From Gambelia wislizenii (lineage: Eukaryota; Chordata; Lepidosauria; Squamata; Crotaphytidae), in the NCBI GenBank assembly GCA_030847615.1, contig JAUMIR010000004.1:70711001-70775000 (forward strand): a stretch of DNA of 64,000 nucleotides, given 5' to 3'. Below the pieces are notes generated by a model, which was not told the origin of the DNA, searched no databases, and worked only from the letters and a program-made list of their open reading frames with translations. How positions within the stretch are numbered: position 1 is the first letter of the stretch; every line of letters begins with the position of its first letter. Positions 23,440 through 36,467 of the stretch are shown here, piece by piece. A program made the translations under genes and the position numbers.

Positions 23440-26265
23440 CATTTTCATGTGTTTAGTATTATCAGTTTTATACAGCTTTTATAAAAGATAATTCTGATAG
23501 TTTACAGAGATGGGAACAATAAAATGTTATAATAAAAACATATTATAAAATGTATTGATATGTATATGTGGACAAAGATCCATTTACAGATTATTAAGCA
23601 GATATATGATAATCCAAACATAAGCATTAATCTAGAAAAAGGAAAAACAAACTGGGGTTATTTGTGATTTTCTTGTTGTTTCTTGTTGTCATATTTATTT
23701 TATTCCTCTGCTTTGTTCTTTTTCAAGTGTTTTCGTTTCACTAAAGCCATACATTCATCTACTAGCTATTGTTTTACAATTAAAAGTTGAGATCCCGAAG
23801 AAAGAAGCAAAAGTACAGCACTTGGAAATACAAAGAAGCACTTTATATGGAAGGACTTTGTTTATATTGTTCTTGTCTTCCTACAGTGAAGCTTGATGCT
23901 GATTAAGGTACTATTTTATTCTAACACTTTCTGACAATGCTGTTTACCTAGAAAAATCATTGATAGCAAAAATGCAGGTAGAGAGTGAGGCATGAGCTCA
24001 CTTTGTGGCTGTATAGCTAGCCATCTGACAGCTTCATTTGGCTGAACTTTGCTCCCTCTTGCCCATTACCTCAGAAAAGCCCCTTGCATGCATGGAATAA
24101 AAGCAACCTAGAGATGTGTGAAAGATGGTAGTTTGCTCAAAAACCTTGCAGACAAGAATGCTCATTAAGGAGTCTCTCTAGTCATTGCTTCGTGAGCCTC
24201 AGAGGAAACATCAGGACTCTTATTTAAAAGAGTTCGGGCAGACAGGTATACAGAAACCTGTCAAGAGAAACTGGCTGTGTAGTGGGGGGAGACAGCTGGC
24301 AGGGGGAATGTGCAGCTGTAGAAGTGAATTAAACAGGCTGTGCATTTCTGTGGTTTATCTGTATTGGAGATGCTTTGTTCTAAAGTCAGGGCCTGTTACT
24401 GCAAAAGACAAGGTCAGGCTGAAGCATAGAGGACAAAGCTAGCCGCCTCCAGTTCCCAGGTTACTTGATGGGAGGGATGCAATTTTCATTGCTGTGTGGA
24501 ACTGACTGTTCTGAGGTGCTGAAGGGTTCTTTAATGAATGCTGAGCGGCTGTGTTTGAAGTTGGAAGGTCAGTCAAATATTCCCTGTAACCTTGGAGGGC
24601 TTAATCATGCCCTGAGTGCTAGTGGAGCTATTGAAAAGCAACCATCTCAAACGGGATTTTGGCTCTTGCTTCTCCTTTTTCATCTGTTTGAGGTAATCCA
24701 CAGATTGGAATGTTTCACTTCAGCAGGAGTTGTGGTGGGAGGGGGGTTCACAGACAAGCCATTTGGACTTGCTGTGTTTGGTTTTGCTTCACAACCTTTG
24801 TTCAAGCAAAAGAATCTTTAGGCCTTCAGTGAAGTCTCTGTGACCACAACCACCAGTACTAGCCTTAGACATTTTTTCTTCCATCTGAAGATAAAGAAAT
24901 ACACAAATATAGATTCAGGAAAAGAGTATCCTTTGTTGAACCTGCTGCTGCTATCCATGTTACCAAAACTTAGAAATATTGCTTGTTTGGATTATAACTC
25001 CTTGAATCCCTAGTCAGAATGGTCAGAAGCATGTGAAGTCGAAGCATGTCAGGTCAGAAGCATGTTGGGTGGAGGATTCCGGGAGCTGTAGTCCAAAGAC
25101 ATAATTTCCCATGCTCTTTCATCATGGTAAGATTGGCTTACCAATCTTGGTCCAGCCAATCTTGGTTCAAGGGGCATCCCAAGACACTTTGCTACCTGAG
25201 GTTAAAGATAACACCCACTTTCCATGTAAAGAACCTGATTGGGCTGGCCACTGAATCCTACTTCAGTATTGGTGAGAGTGCAGCATCTTCTACCACACCT
25301 GAAAGCAGAGTCTAACTCAGCATCAATAGTTCTGTCTTCCACCATTTCATTTGTTGGAAAATGCTTCCCAACCAAGCATCCCCTTCACCCATTACATGCA
25401 CCCTCTACCCTATACATGCAGTCTCTAAAACTTTCCCCATTTGATCAGTCATCCATTGTGGGGATGTATTTAAGCAACTATGCCATGTAACCAGAGAACC
25501 TTCAAAGTGTGTTTGTGAGCACCTAAAAGACTCCTCGCTTGCTTCCTCCTCCTTCAAGATGATGAGTGCAGGCTCTGCTGAGCTGCTCCTCTTCTTGAAA
25601 CTTCCCTGTAGTTAGCAAGGGTTTAAGCACTGTTGTGTATATATGTTTGAATGTACCTATAAATGTAATTAGTAAAGTTTTTATCTATGAAACTTGCATT
25701 CTGTCTGTTTGCCTTACCTTGCTTAAACCTAGTCTCAGAGAAACCCAAAGAAATTCAGTGCTTCCACTTGTGAACTCTGCTAAAGGAGTCTGCTAAAGGA
25801 GTCTTAACTGAACCAGTTTTCATCTTTCCCAGAAAAAGAGAAAGCACTTGTGGGAATCTACTAATAATCCAACATCACTGTCATTCATTCACTGCTCTAC
25901 TTGATGCATACCCTGATAAATACTTGAACAAATGTGATTCTGTGCACTGAGTTGACTCCCCTTAAGCATGCTTCTTTGGTCAGGGGATTTTCTCAATGTT
26001 GATGTCTGTAACACATTGAGAAAAAGAGACTATGTGAGACAGCCAGTCCAAGCAAGCAATGCCACAAGGGCACAGGCTCTGGAAGATGGAAATGTGAGGG
26101 GGTGGGCAAGTCAGGAGGAACAGCCGGGGAGGGTTCTGACATTGTCTCACTTCCCCTGTAGACAGTCCAAGCAAGCGTTGCCAGAAGGGACACTAGGTCT
26201 GGAAGATGGAGACACTAAGAATGGGAATGTCAGGGGGGTAGGTTAGGCGGAAAAGCTGGCACTGC
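23440..26265. other. no gene seen
   Basis: Non-coding. A 118-codon frame at 24465-24821 has no recognisable domain. GGGAGCTGTAGTCCAAAG near 25081 is the end motif of common fold-back elements, but only a fragment is left. Confidence 0.4.
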
Positions 26266-26271
26266 CTCAGC

Positions 26272-26442
26272 TAGGGTTGCCATGTAAAATAAAGGACAGG
26301 GCTGCTATCCCTTTAATGTGTGTGTAGAAGAAGAAATTTCAGCAGGTGTTATTTATCACACAGACTTCACCTCCTGAAATTCCCTCTTCTATATAACCAT
26401 TAAAGGGACAGCAATCCTGTCCCTTATTTTATGTGGCAACTG
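26272..26442. mobile_element. fold-back MITE, hAT-like ends
   Basis: Almost the whole 170 bp is one imperfect palindrome. The left arm reads GGTTGCCATGTAAAATAAAG then GACAGGGCTGCTATCCCTTT; the complement of the right arm reads AGTTGCCACATAAAATAAGG then GACAGGATTGCTGTCCCTTT. The ends resemble the CAGGGTTGCCA ends of some hAT elements. I did not find a clean 8-bp duplication. Confidence 0.7.
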
Positions 26443-26879
26443 AACTAACCGCATCTACTGTTTAAGGTGGTCAGTACTGCTTCATGATAAGGCCAGCTTT
26501 GAAACTGTTGCTTTAACATTGCTTCATAGTAAGGCTATCCCCCAAAATAAGACAAAGTACTTTAACTTGATTTTAAATATGAGATAATACCATCTCTTTC
26601 CATTTTCACTAAATGTGCAGCACTGCATTTGTTATCATGGCGTATGATCTCTTTTCTCTCTAACCTGTTTGGTTACTTGTTGTTATTGGGGAAAGTTAGG
26701 AGGTGACAAACCTTCTTCTTTCTAAATCATAGGTCATATATACAGAAGTTAGACTCTTTTTCTCCGTGCCCAAAGTACAGCTAGAAGCATGTTAATAATT
26801 TTCAAAATTTATGAGACAGATTACATAGCTGTATTCTTGTGGATTTTTAAGATATGTGACCCCTTCCCTCTGAAATAAA

Positions 26880-26960
26880 TTCTCCAAGCCAAATGTGGGG
26901 CTCAAACCTACAACCTTAAGGGTAAAGAGTCTTACCCTGTGCCACAACAGCTTGCCAGGC
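26880..26960 (-). mobile_element. tRNA-Lys-like SINE head or pseudo-tRNA
   Basis: On the minus strand the order GTTGTGGCACAGGGTAAGAC, CTTTACCCTTAAGG and TTGTAGGTTTGAGCCCCACA resembles a tRNA-Lys (CTT) with A-box, anticodon and B-box regions decayed. Stems do not pair well enough for a functional tRNA. Confidence 0.45.
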
Positions 26961-27687
26961 CAATGTATGAAATCAGAACAATGAAAACATCCATACATTA
27001 CAGAGAGAGGGAGACAGAAATAAGTGAGTTGCCTTGCAGCTGCAACTGTACCACAAAGAGAACATGCCAAGTCATTGGACCATAACTGAACACAGCAAGG
27101 TTCAATAACAGAGCTGAAGGCAGGACAACCAGTGTTTATTTTCTAATAGCAGACTTTCAAGGACTCACAAATACCTGCAAACTTTATTTTGTCAAAAAGT
27201 ATACTTTTGATATTGAAACACTTGAGAGATAAATCCTTCCTATATAAAATTATTTATGAAAACATTAGCATCTCCAAAGATGAGTTTCTAAGGTGTAGAC
27301 AGCAACAGCTGCTAACATTCCAGGAATGTAAGAAGCTGCTCTTTGCCAGTTCAGATTATCAATTAACCTAGTATAGCAATGGCAGTGGCTCCCCACTCCC
27401 AGCATCTCTGGCAGTGGGGCTGGCCCTGCTATTAGACAGAATGAGATGACTGCTCCAGGTAGGAGATACTGAGAGATAATAGCAAGATCTGTGCTGTAAC
27501 TAAACTGCTGCCTTCCGATGCAGTGGAAGATGCTGTCTTACTGGTCATGTCAAAGGATTCAACTGCCAGCCCAGTTGGTTTTTGTCCATGGGATGTGAGG
27601 GGTACTTTCTTGGGTTTGTTTTGCTATGTGTTGTTTTAGCCTGAAATAGCAAAATGTCTTGGACAAAGAATCACTGACATCACCGGT

Positions 27688-27770
27688 ACTGTATTGTGAT
27701 CCACTGAACCTTGGACCTTCTAAATGCAAAGCATGCACTCTTATTACTGAGCAGTGGTGTCTCTCCAGTT
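27688..27770 (-). mobile_element. tRNA-derived SINE head fragment
   Basis: TGAACCTTGGACCTTCTAAA, TGCAAAGCATGCACTCTTAT and TACTGAG are the reversed tRNA-like head of the SINE type at 21926-22165. Confidence 0.55.
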
Positions 27771-27999
27771 GTATAGATTCTAGATAATGGGTGCACATTT
27801 TTGGAATATTTCTCTGAAATGCCAGCAGGGACATTTTGTTTGGAAGATGGAGCAAAAACCTCAGGGTTTTTGTTGTTGTTGTCGTCTTTTTTCACCTTAC
27901 TCTTTGTAGATTTCTTTTGGATGCTCCCGGCCCTTGTCTGTCCTAGGGGATGCCCCAGTTCACTTTTGCTTGCTTTTGTGGGCTCCATGGCTTCTGCAA

Positions 28000-30025
28000 G
28001 ATGAAGAGGAAAAAGGAAGAGGCCAGCAGTGAGCAAGAGACAGCTGTCTGAGAAGAGAAATAATTCCTTTGGTGTAGTATTGTCAGCTGTATTGAGCTGG
28101 AAGAATACTGTTGCTACAGTACCTTGGTATGATATTATTATCCCTTTAGGCTCCCTTTCATGGATCCCCCTGCCCCCCTCCCCAAACAACCATTCAGTGA
28201 ACCCACAGGTCTCTCTTCTTATGGGAGGGGGTGGGACTGATGTGTGGATCAGCTATTAGCATATTTGCATTTTTAAAAATTATCCCACACAGATGTAGAA
28301 ATGAAGTGACAAAGTGAAAGGAACAACATATGTCTTAATGTGAGTGATGGGCAGATTTTAGGTTTGTGGGATCTTTTCTATTGAGAATCTGGAGCTCTAC
28401 AAACTAGAGGCTTATCCAAAAGACATGCTCTGAGAATTAAAGAGTTTAGATCCAAAGAATTTGTTTTGAGGATCAGGACTGAATTGCAGCCCACAGTCAT
28501 TATTCTATATAAAAATCCATCCCTGGCGACCTCACTTCACTCTGCAATTCTATGATTCTATGATTCTATCTCAGTTTGTGCTTTATGTGTTGGTGTCCAT
28601 CCCTGACCTATGGAGCCTCCCGTGTGTGTGGAGGGGGTGGGGAGAGATTCTAGCTGTATGTTCCTGAAAGAGATGCTGCCCTCACCCTTTCAGCTCTCCC
28701 ATGGAGCTTGATGGATTAGAACAGGAAGATGCACTGGCAGGAAGAGATGAACCCGCTGTGTGAATGATAGCCTCTCTCATCAGTGTCGGCAGTGGGAAGA
28801 GGAGAAAGCGGAAGACGTTAATCTTGTTATTACATTTATTCCTTTGTGTTTCTTTCCCCCTAGAGACTTTAGAGATCCAGAAAACAACATTTTCTGTGCA
28901 AAAACCAATGTTACTAAAGCTCTAGAAGCTACCTGGTCAAAATGGCAATTCTGCACGGTTTCCTAATTGAAATCACAGAGCCTCAGAGACTTTAGATATT
29001 CATGACTCAGAAGATTCTGTTTGTGGAGGTACAAATTTAAACAGTTTAAAAATTGATTTTGTAAGAAGGATACTTTAAAACAAAGAGCTAACTTCCTGTC
29101 TCTGCCTGCTACAAGCCCTATAACTATCTGCCCTCCCACAGCAATTTGGATTTTCCCTTGCCTATTACAGGCAAAGAGATACTTGAGATCTCATCTAGCT
29201 TGATCCTCAGCTTCTCAAATGGCAGTACAATACCACCCCCTTTGAAAATTCTCCCACCCAAATCCGCTGTGTGAGGCATGTTCCTCACTTGGCCTAATAG
29301 TAGGAATGCTGCTGTCTAGCTAGGCCTGGACACTGCAGGGTTGGTTTGTCATACAAGTTAGTGTTAATATTGGGTAGTCTTGATGTTGCTCTGTAGCAAG
29401 GCATACTGATAAACTCTTTAAACGTTTCTAGTTTTGTATCTCTGTAAGAAAACCAGATTGGCACCAGAACAGTAAAGCTGTGCAACGTACAGTGTACATA
29501 CTGGGGACCTGGTTTCTTTTCAGGAGGACTTACTGGTTTGGCTTCTTGCCAGGGATTACACAGTGCTTTATTTTCTTATCCCACAAGGGTACATGAAATA
29601 TCTGCCCAGCAAAGATATCCAACAATGAGCTACAGTACACATGATGTCATCTGAGGGGGGGGTAGTTTTTTTTAAAAAAAAGAAAAAGGAGAAACTAAGA
29701 GAGGTTTTAATTAATCTTTGTCAGTATTAGACAAAGGAATGATGTTGCTGTAGGAGATGCCTGAGTTGCTTCAAACCTGTAACTTTGAAGAACAGAACAA
29801 CAATGGGCTGAAGCCACAATAAGGATTCATCTGGCATTCAGTCATCAACCTCACTGAATCAGCTTGAAATGTTCTCATGGTAAGACTTGTTCTTTTTCTT
29901 TCTTCTTATTGCCATGGAGCTGAAAGAATACCCAGTACAAGATTCTGACTAGTTCAAATACAAACAAAAGCCAGGCCAAGAAAATAACCTAACTTATCTA
30001 ACAATGGAGTTGTTCTGATGTGGCT
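28000..30025. other. no gene seen; small CR1 tail
   Basis: Non-coding. ATTCTATGATTCTATGATTC at 28546-28565 is a CR1 terminal octamer array with no CR1 body in front. A pyrimidine tract and AG at about 28860 could be a splice acceptor, but no coding exon follows that I can support. Confidence 0.4.
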
Positions 30026-30129
30026 ATCAGAGCAAGAGGTGCCCTTTTGATGTCAGAACCCGATCTGATTTTACTTCAGGTTCACTCTCACTGAACAGAG
30101 TGGAACATTCTTCTAATATCATGCAAACG

Positions 30130-32995
30130 GTAGGATATACTGCAAGTTTTTTATGGATGAGGAGGCTGACCTGGCATGCTTTACAGAAACTTGGCTGGGA
30201 GGTGATAGCAGCCTGACAAGGACTCAGGCTCTTCCAGCAGGGTACTGTGTTAATGTGCAGGTGAAGGAAAGTGGGTGGAGTACCCTGACCAGATTGCCTA
30301 TTAGGGAGCTGCACCACATTGAGTGTGTATACCTGAGGCTGAAGACCAGGGATAGACTGGGGATTCTGTTAGTGTAGTGTCCACGCTGCTGCCTATCAGA
30401 CTCCCTGGCTGGGCTCAAGGAACTGGTCTCACAGTTGGTGTCAGAATCATCCAGACTTTTGATCTTGGAACATCCTGTCAGGTGCAGCTCAGGAGTTCAT
30501 GACAAACATGGGCCTTACCCCAACTAGTTCCAGGGCCCACACATTCAGCAGGTTACACCCTTGATGCTGTCTTCAGCTAAGAGCATAAGAATCTGTGGCT
30601 GGAGGTGGGTAATAGCTCCAAATCGTCATGGACAGATAATTTTATTGTTTAGTACCACAGCTATTATCTGTCCCTGCAGGGGTGATGGTCCTATTAAGTT
30701 GGTCCACCCTTGAAAGCTAATGGATCCTTCAGGATTCCAGAAAGGCTTTGAGGGTTTTTTGGCTCGTACTACCAACGATCCTGTTGAAGCCCTGGTCAAT
30801 AGATGGAATCAAGACCTGACTAGGGCTTTTGACAAAATCGTTCCAAAGTGTCTCCTCCAATCTGTTACTAATCAGGTTCCTTGGTATACAGAGGACCTTA
30901 GGGAGATGAAATAGGAAGGATGACTGGAGCACAGATAGCAGAAAATTGACTTATATCCTACAAGACATGATATAGAGAACATTTTTGTTTCTATAAGGTG
31001 CCAATATGTGCAGCAAAGAAAGAATTCTTCTCAGCATGTATTACATCACAAATTTGTGCCCTGCTAAACTATTCAGGGCGGTGAGAGGTTTAACTCAGAC
31101 ACCCTCCCCTCAAATCCAATTCTAAAGCCTTCAGCAGTTCACTGTGATGCTTTTAATGATCACTTCACAGATAAAATTTCCCATATAAGACCCGACTTAG
31201 ACACCACCTTTATAACAGAAGTTGACAGTGGGGAGTCCAGTGACTCTGTAAGTATGATTACACTGGATCAATTGGTGAGTACTGCTGATGTGGACATGCT
31301 ACTAGGGAAAGTCAGGAAGAAAATCTTTCCTCTTGATCCCTGTCTTTCTTGGCTGGTCATCCAGGGAGGAGATGCAATTAGATCTCAGTTACAATATATT
31401 ATTAACACATCTCTCAGGGAAGGAAGTTTTCCACCTTATTTAAAAGAAGCAGTGGTGAGACCACTTCTTTAAAAGCCCTCCTTGGACCCCATGGACTTTA
31501 ACAACTATAGATTAGTTTCAAATCTTCCTTTTCTGGGCAAGGTGATGGAGAGGGCAGTTGCCTTCCAACTTCAGTCTTGGGTGATACATGCTTCCTAGAC
31601 CCATTTAAACTGGCTTTAGAGGAGCACATGGAGTTGAGATTGCTATAGTCACCTTAGTGGATGATCTTTGCGTGAGCATTGACAGGGGAATGTGTCCCTG
31701 CTGGTAGTTTTGGACCTCTCAGTGGCATTCAGTACCATTGACCATGGTATCCTTGTGGAGCACCGGAAGGGTTTGGGAATCAGAGGCACTGTGCTTCAGT
31801 GGTTCCGGTCCTATCTCTCGGGCAGGTTCTAGATGGTGGTGCTTGGGGATGGATGCTCCTTAAAGGAACTGCTATATTCCATACCACAAGGCACCATTCT
31901 ATCCCTAATGCTGCTTAACATCTATATGAAACCACTGGGAGAGATCATCTGGAGACATGGGGCAGGGTGCAATCAGTATGCTGATGATGCCCAAATATAC
32001 TTTTCTATGCCTTCAGCAATAGCATCAGCTAAGGATAGTGTATCTCCTCTGAATGAATGCCTGGAAAAGGTAAATGGGCTGGATGAGGAGATGAGGAAAA
32101 ACAAACAAACTGAATCCAGACAAGATGGAGTTGCTTATTGTCAAGGGTACTAACCTGGGTTTGGAGATGTGGTATCCAGTCCTGGATGAGGTTACACTCT
32201 CTCTGAAATACTGTGTTCACATCTTGGAGGTGTTCTTGGATCCCTCTCTCCAAAGGTCAGCTCAGATAGAGGCGATGAAGTGCTTATTATCAGCTTCAGC
32301 TGTTATGCCAGTTGTGCCCTGAGCTGTGCCCCTTCCTAGAGCTGGAGGACCTAAATACAGTAGTGCACACACTGGTAAGCTCAAGGCTGGACTTCTGCAA
32401 TGTGTTGTACATTAGACTACCTCTGTACCAAGGTCAGAAACATCAATTAGTTCAAAACATGGCAGCCAGGTTGATTGTTGGTACATCTAGGAGTGACCAT
32501 ATTACACCAATATGAAAATGTGCCTGCCAATTAGTTTCTGGGAAAAGTACAAAGTGATGGTTATTACCTTTAAAGCCAGAAAAGGTTTGGGTCCAGGTTA
32601 CCTACAGGATCACTGTCTCCTGTATGATCTGGCTCATACATTCAGGTCCTCTGGAAGACATCTACTTCAGTCATCCAGACTGACTGTTACCCAGAGGACG
32701 TTTTCTTCACCTGCCCCCAGGCTGTGGAATGACCTGCCAGAAGAGATTCGTCATCTTGAAATGCTATCGGAATTTAAATCAGCAGTGCAGACCAGTTTCT
32801 TCTGGAAGGCCTATCTGGATTATTCTTAAATAATGGTTTTAAAGTATTTATTGATGGATTTTAATATGTATTGGTTTTTATATGCTCTTTTAACTGACAT
32901 TATGTGACATGTGTTATTTGTTATTGTTCCCTGTCTTGATCCACTGGGAGAGGCATGTAAGAAATGATGATGATGATGATGATGATGATTTATTT
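30130..32995 (+). mobile_element. L2-clade LINE, extensively decayed
   Basis: Pieces of one element follow each other on the plus strand with many stops and shifts. First comes endonuclease-like sequence with a CFTETWLGGDSSL motif (30170-30210). RT parts follow: NNYRLVSNLPFLGKVME (near 31500), IPQGTILSLMLLNIYMKPLG (31875-31940), NQYADDAQIYF (about 31970-32003, the catalytic YADD box) and SSRLDFCNVLYIRLPL (32380-32425). The C-terminal end is GLGPGYLQDH (32590) and PRLWNDLPEEIR (32720-32755). It ends with a short 3' region and a (GAT)n tail at 32965-32990. Motif wording matches L2/CR1-group LINEs of sauropsids. Confidence 0.8.
32965..32990. repeat. (GAT)n tail of L2
   Basis: About eight GAT units at the 3' terminus of the LINE. 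Confidence 0.9.
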
Positions 32996-33224
32996 TAAGA
33001 CTCCACTAGAAAGCACTCAAAGTTTTCTTCTACCACATTTTAGCCACAACAATGTATAGAAGTCTCTACATCTCTATATAACTAGTAGACTAGTAGACTT
33101 GCTGTTATTAACCATTTCCCCCAATCTTTTGAGATCCTGTGCTGTACATGGTACCTTGTACAAACTGAGGAATGCTAACCAATAGGCATCCATCACTCAG
33201 CCTCTTCCACACTTCAACTTAGAC

Positions 33225-33610
33225 CAGGGCTGGGCAACTCTGGAAGTCTAGGGGGCTGCATAAGCCCTCAGGAGACCTTGGAGGGCCACACACACACACA
33301 CACACACACACGGAGGTATGGAGGCATTTTCACAATGTTCTGGGTTTCAAAAAAAGGCCTCTCTTAGGCCTAAATTGGCCCAAGGGGGCTGGAAAATGTG
33401 GTAGTGATGCACTCCATGCCCCATAGTGTGCATTTTGGAGCATTTGGGAGGGGGATGTTTTTGACCGCTGGGGGATTCAGTGGGCCTCCAAACATGGTAG
33501 AAATGCCTGCCACACCCACTAGAATGCATTTGTGGACATTCTGAACCAAAACATTTTTTTACCCCTGGGGGGCTGCATGCAGCCCATGGTCCACACTTTG
33601 CTCACCCCTT
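33225..33610. mobile_element. hAT-like MITE
   Basis: Ends read CAGGGCTGGGCAA (left) and AAGGGGTGAGCAAA (complement of right), and both continue into a GGGCTGCA-type subterminal block, which is typical of small hAT elements. An imperfect 8-bp duplication (ACTTAGAC at 33217-33224, AACTAGAC at 33611-33618, 6 of 8 identical) is consistent. A (CA)n tract at about 33285-33310 lies inside. No transposase. Confidence 0.65.
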
Positions 33611-33619
33611 AACTAGACC

Positions 33620-36235
33620 ATTCTGAAAATTGCACAACTATTTTTCTTTTTTTGTTTTTGTTTTCCAAGAGTTTGCCCCAGGACAGATAATATATGTTTG
33701 GCAGGCAGGCAGTACCAAACAGTCTCCATTGCTCTTAAAATGCTGCTTTGTTTCTTATGTAGTAACAGGTGTCTGTGTGTATGTGCCTTCAAGTTGCCTG
33801 CAAACATTCTTTCTAATGTTTTCCCCCTGAAAAAGCCCATTCCAACAAAATTAACATTTTCACTCCCCTGCTAACCAACAGTATAATCAGAATGCACTAT
33901 CACAGCTTTCCATTTATATGTACATACTTACAGACTCCGCTGTATAAGAACTCCTAATCAAGTGGTGACATTGATCTTGCCCTCAGTCATGTTTTCAGAA
34001 TTACATCAGCAGGTGTTAGTGCCAACCAAAAATCATGATACAGCTTAGAGGCCCTACCTCAATCAGTTGCTACTTTTCAAATATTAGGATATATTAATTC
34101 TATGTAGTATATGGATAAAAGTGTGCTTTTTAGGAGGTGAGGGACATGCATCACAGATACAAATTCCTGGTCACATCTAGCACAAATCATAGTAGTGACT
34201 CAAGGTTTTCAACTCAGAGAGATTATCTGAAATGAAAGAGCATCAACAAAGGGTGTAGGAAGAGTCAGTCAATAGTAGATGAACAGCTTTAACACTGAAA
34301 ACAACAATCTAGAACTTTGTCTTAGTTTATCTTTCAAAACAGCAATATTTTATTTGTACACATACAGATCTTCTTTAAAGCCAGCATGTCTCCAACTCTT
34401 TAATTTAAATGACAATAGCAGGTTAGATGTTAAAAAATGTGTGCGATTACGCTTTCTCTGAAGTTCTGCTTTGTTTTGATCTTTTGACAGAGTGAATTTT
34501 CCAAGAAAACTGTCCCTGTATTGGTTTAAGATAAAGAACATATTTACGTGGCAAGCTGGAAGGGTATATGGACAAAGAGTGGGAATGAAGGCAAGGCAAG
34601 GAAAGTCACCCAGACTCCTTGTGTAACATCTTCCTGTGTAAGATGAAACTGTAAAAAATTAAACAGATCATCTCATTCAAACTAACATACAATTATCTCA
34701 AATTGCACTATTAATGTTGGAATCTTAAAACTGTGAATAGGGATGGTGTAAACTCAATAATTCTGCTGACACTGACTTTAGTATTTAAAAAGAATTGCCC
34801 AAGTATTATGTTTGCTGCAGGTTGTACAATGGCTGCATTTCAATATTATGCAAAACAGAAATGATTCTTTAAAAATTATTATAGTGACTTTTTTGCACTA
34901 GGGATGATATCATGATAAGCACTTTATCATACAGGGACAGTAGATACAGATTTTTGGAAAGAGTGAGCTAAAGCATTATTAAAATGTTTGTCATTTTCTC
35001 TCAGAAGACCAAAGTGAAGAAATTAAAAAACAAAATAAAAACCTGTTCACTGTCTTATTTTCCACCTGTGTTGCCTCTAGCCATTTGATGTATGCTCTGA
35101 CTACCAAAGGGCAATGCTTGGGTGATTATTATATACATGAAACTATCCTAATTTTAGGTAATTGGCTAAGGATTTCCTCCCAAATTCAAGGTGCTCAAAT
35201 TGCACACTCCATTAATCAAGCATTTATTACAGTCATGCTTGCTCTCTCTTTTTTTAAATTCATAGAAAATATTGCATGAGCCAGATCTTGCCGGAATTGT
35301 CACTGTAACAAATAGTTTACTTCCAGACAGTTATAAGCCACAATTCTGTGCTCATTTAGGTATGCAGTATTGTGTGCTGTATTGATTTTGTATCTCTGAT
35401 TTATGAGAACTATAGTTACACACTATCTGTTCATTGAATGTATCTGCATTCATTTTGCACAGTTACATCTGTGGGTCACTAAGGAGTACCACAGTTATGT
35501 ATATAGAGAATTAGGGATTCAGCTAGAGTCTGCTTAATATCCACAGACTGATATACTATCTCTCTCCCCCTGCCTCTACATACACGTATAGTCTTAGGGT
35601 TACTCTGAAATAATTATGCTGGAGTTTAGCTAGTGCACACCAGGTTAGGACTTCATAGTATGTAATGTTTCCAGAAATATATGCTATCTAGAAGTGGGCC
35701 TCAGTTAAACCAAAAGACTTTGAGATACCTGGATGTACACACCTTGAGCTGACCTGAAGGCATGATGAGGCAATATGTGCAAGGCAAATAAGAGAAGCAC
35801 TCAAAAGTTTCTTTAGCTAGCCATATGAAAGCTGAAAAGTTATGAAGACATAAGAGAACTCTTCCTGTTGTTGCTATGTGACTCCAAGCAAGATCCCATG
35901 TGGGACAGTAGTGCTGACAGCTTTGCAGAAAACATTATTTTATATTTTAAGTATTTAGGGTGCTATTCAAAAACTAGGTATTACCAGTAAGCACAACCTT
36001 TGCTGTATTTTTTTCACAGTTTGCTACTTATGTCCAAGTGTAGTCTATGAGAATCATGCCCTGATTCCATACCCTTCAGCCATCCCAATTTGGCAGGAGC
36101 AGTTCCAATTAATCCCTATCACCCCACTTTTTCAGTTGCTTTTAAAATGTCTTGGTTTCTCTCTCCTTCTTCCTCTTTACCCCCTTTGTTCTCAGCTTAC
36201 TTCAGTTGATGCAAACTGAGTTCAAAGTGCAAAAA
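33620..36235. other. no gene seen
   Basis: AT-rich non-coding DNA. ATGTGCCTTCAAGTTGCCTG at 33780-33799 may be a remnant of a Sauria SINE tail. Confidence 0.4.
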
Positions 36236-36237
36236 TA

Positions 36238-36465
36238 CAGTTGTCCCTTCATATTCTCTGGGGTTTGGTTCCAGGACCCCCTGTGGATTCCAAAATCCGT
36301 GAATACTGAAGTCCCATTATATGCAATGGCATAGTAAAATGGTGTCCCTTATATAAGATGGCAAAATCAAGGTTTGCTTTTTAGATTATTTTTTAAAGAA
36401 TATTTTCAAGCCGTGAATACTTAAAATTCGTAGATACCAAATCCGTGGATACGGAGGGACAACTA
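36238..36465 (+). mobile_element. TA-flanked MITE, family B
   Basis: A 228-bp element, TA at 36236-36237 and 36466-36467. Left end CAGTTGTCCCTTCATATTC; complement of right end TAGTTGTCCCTCCGTATCC. The body is nearly the same as 13250-13479 (shared CCCATTATATGCAATGGCAT and AATATTTTCAAGCCGTGAAT). Confidence 0.8.
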
Positions 36466-36467
36466 TA

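Noticed and set aside
26880..26960. Functional tRNA-Lys
   Set aside because: Stems do not pair and the B box is diverged; more likely a SINE head.
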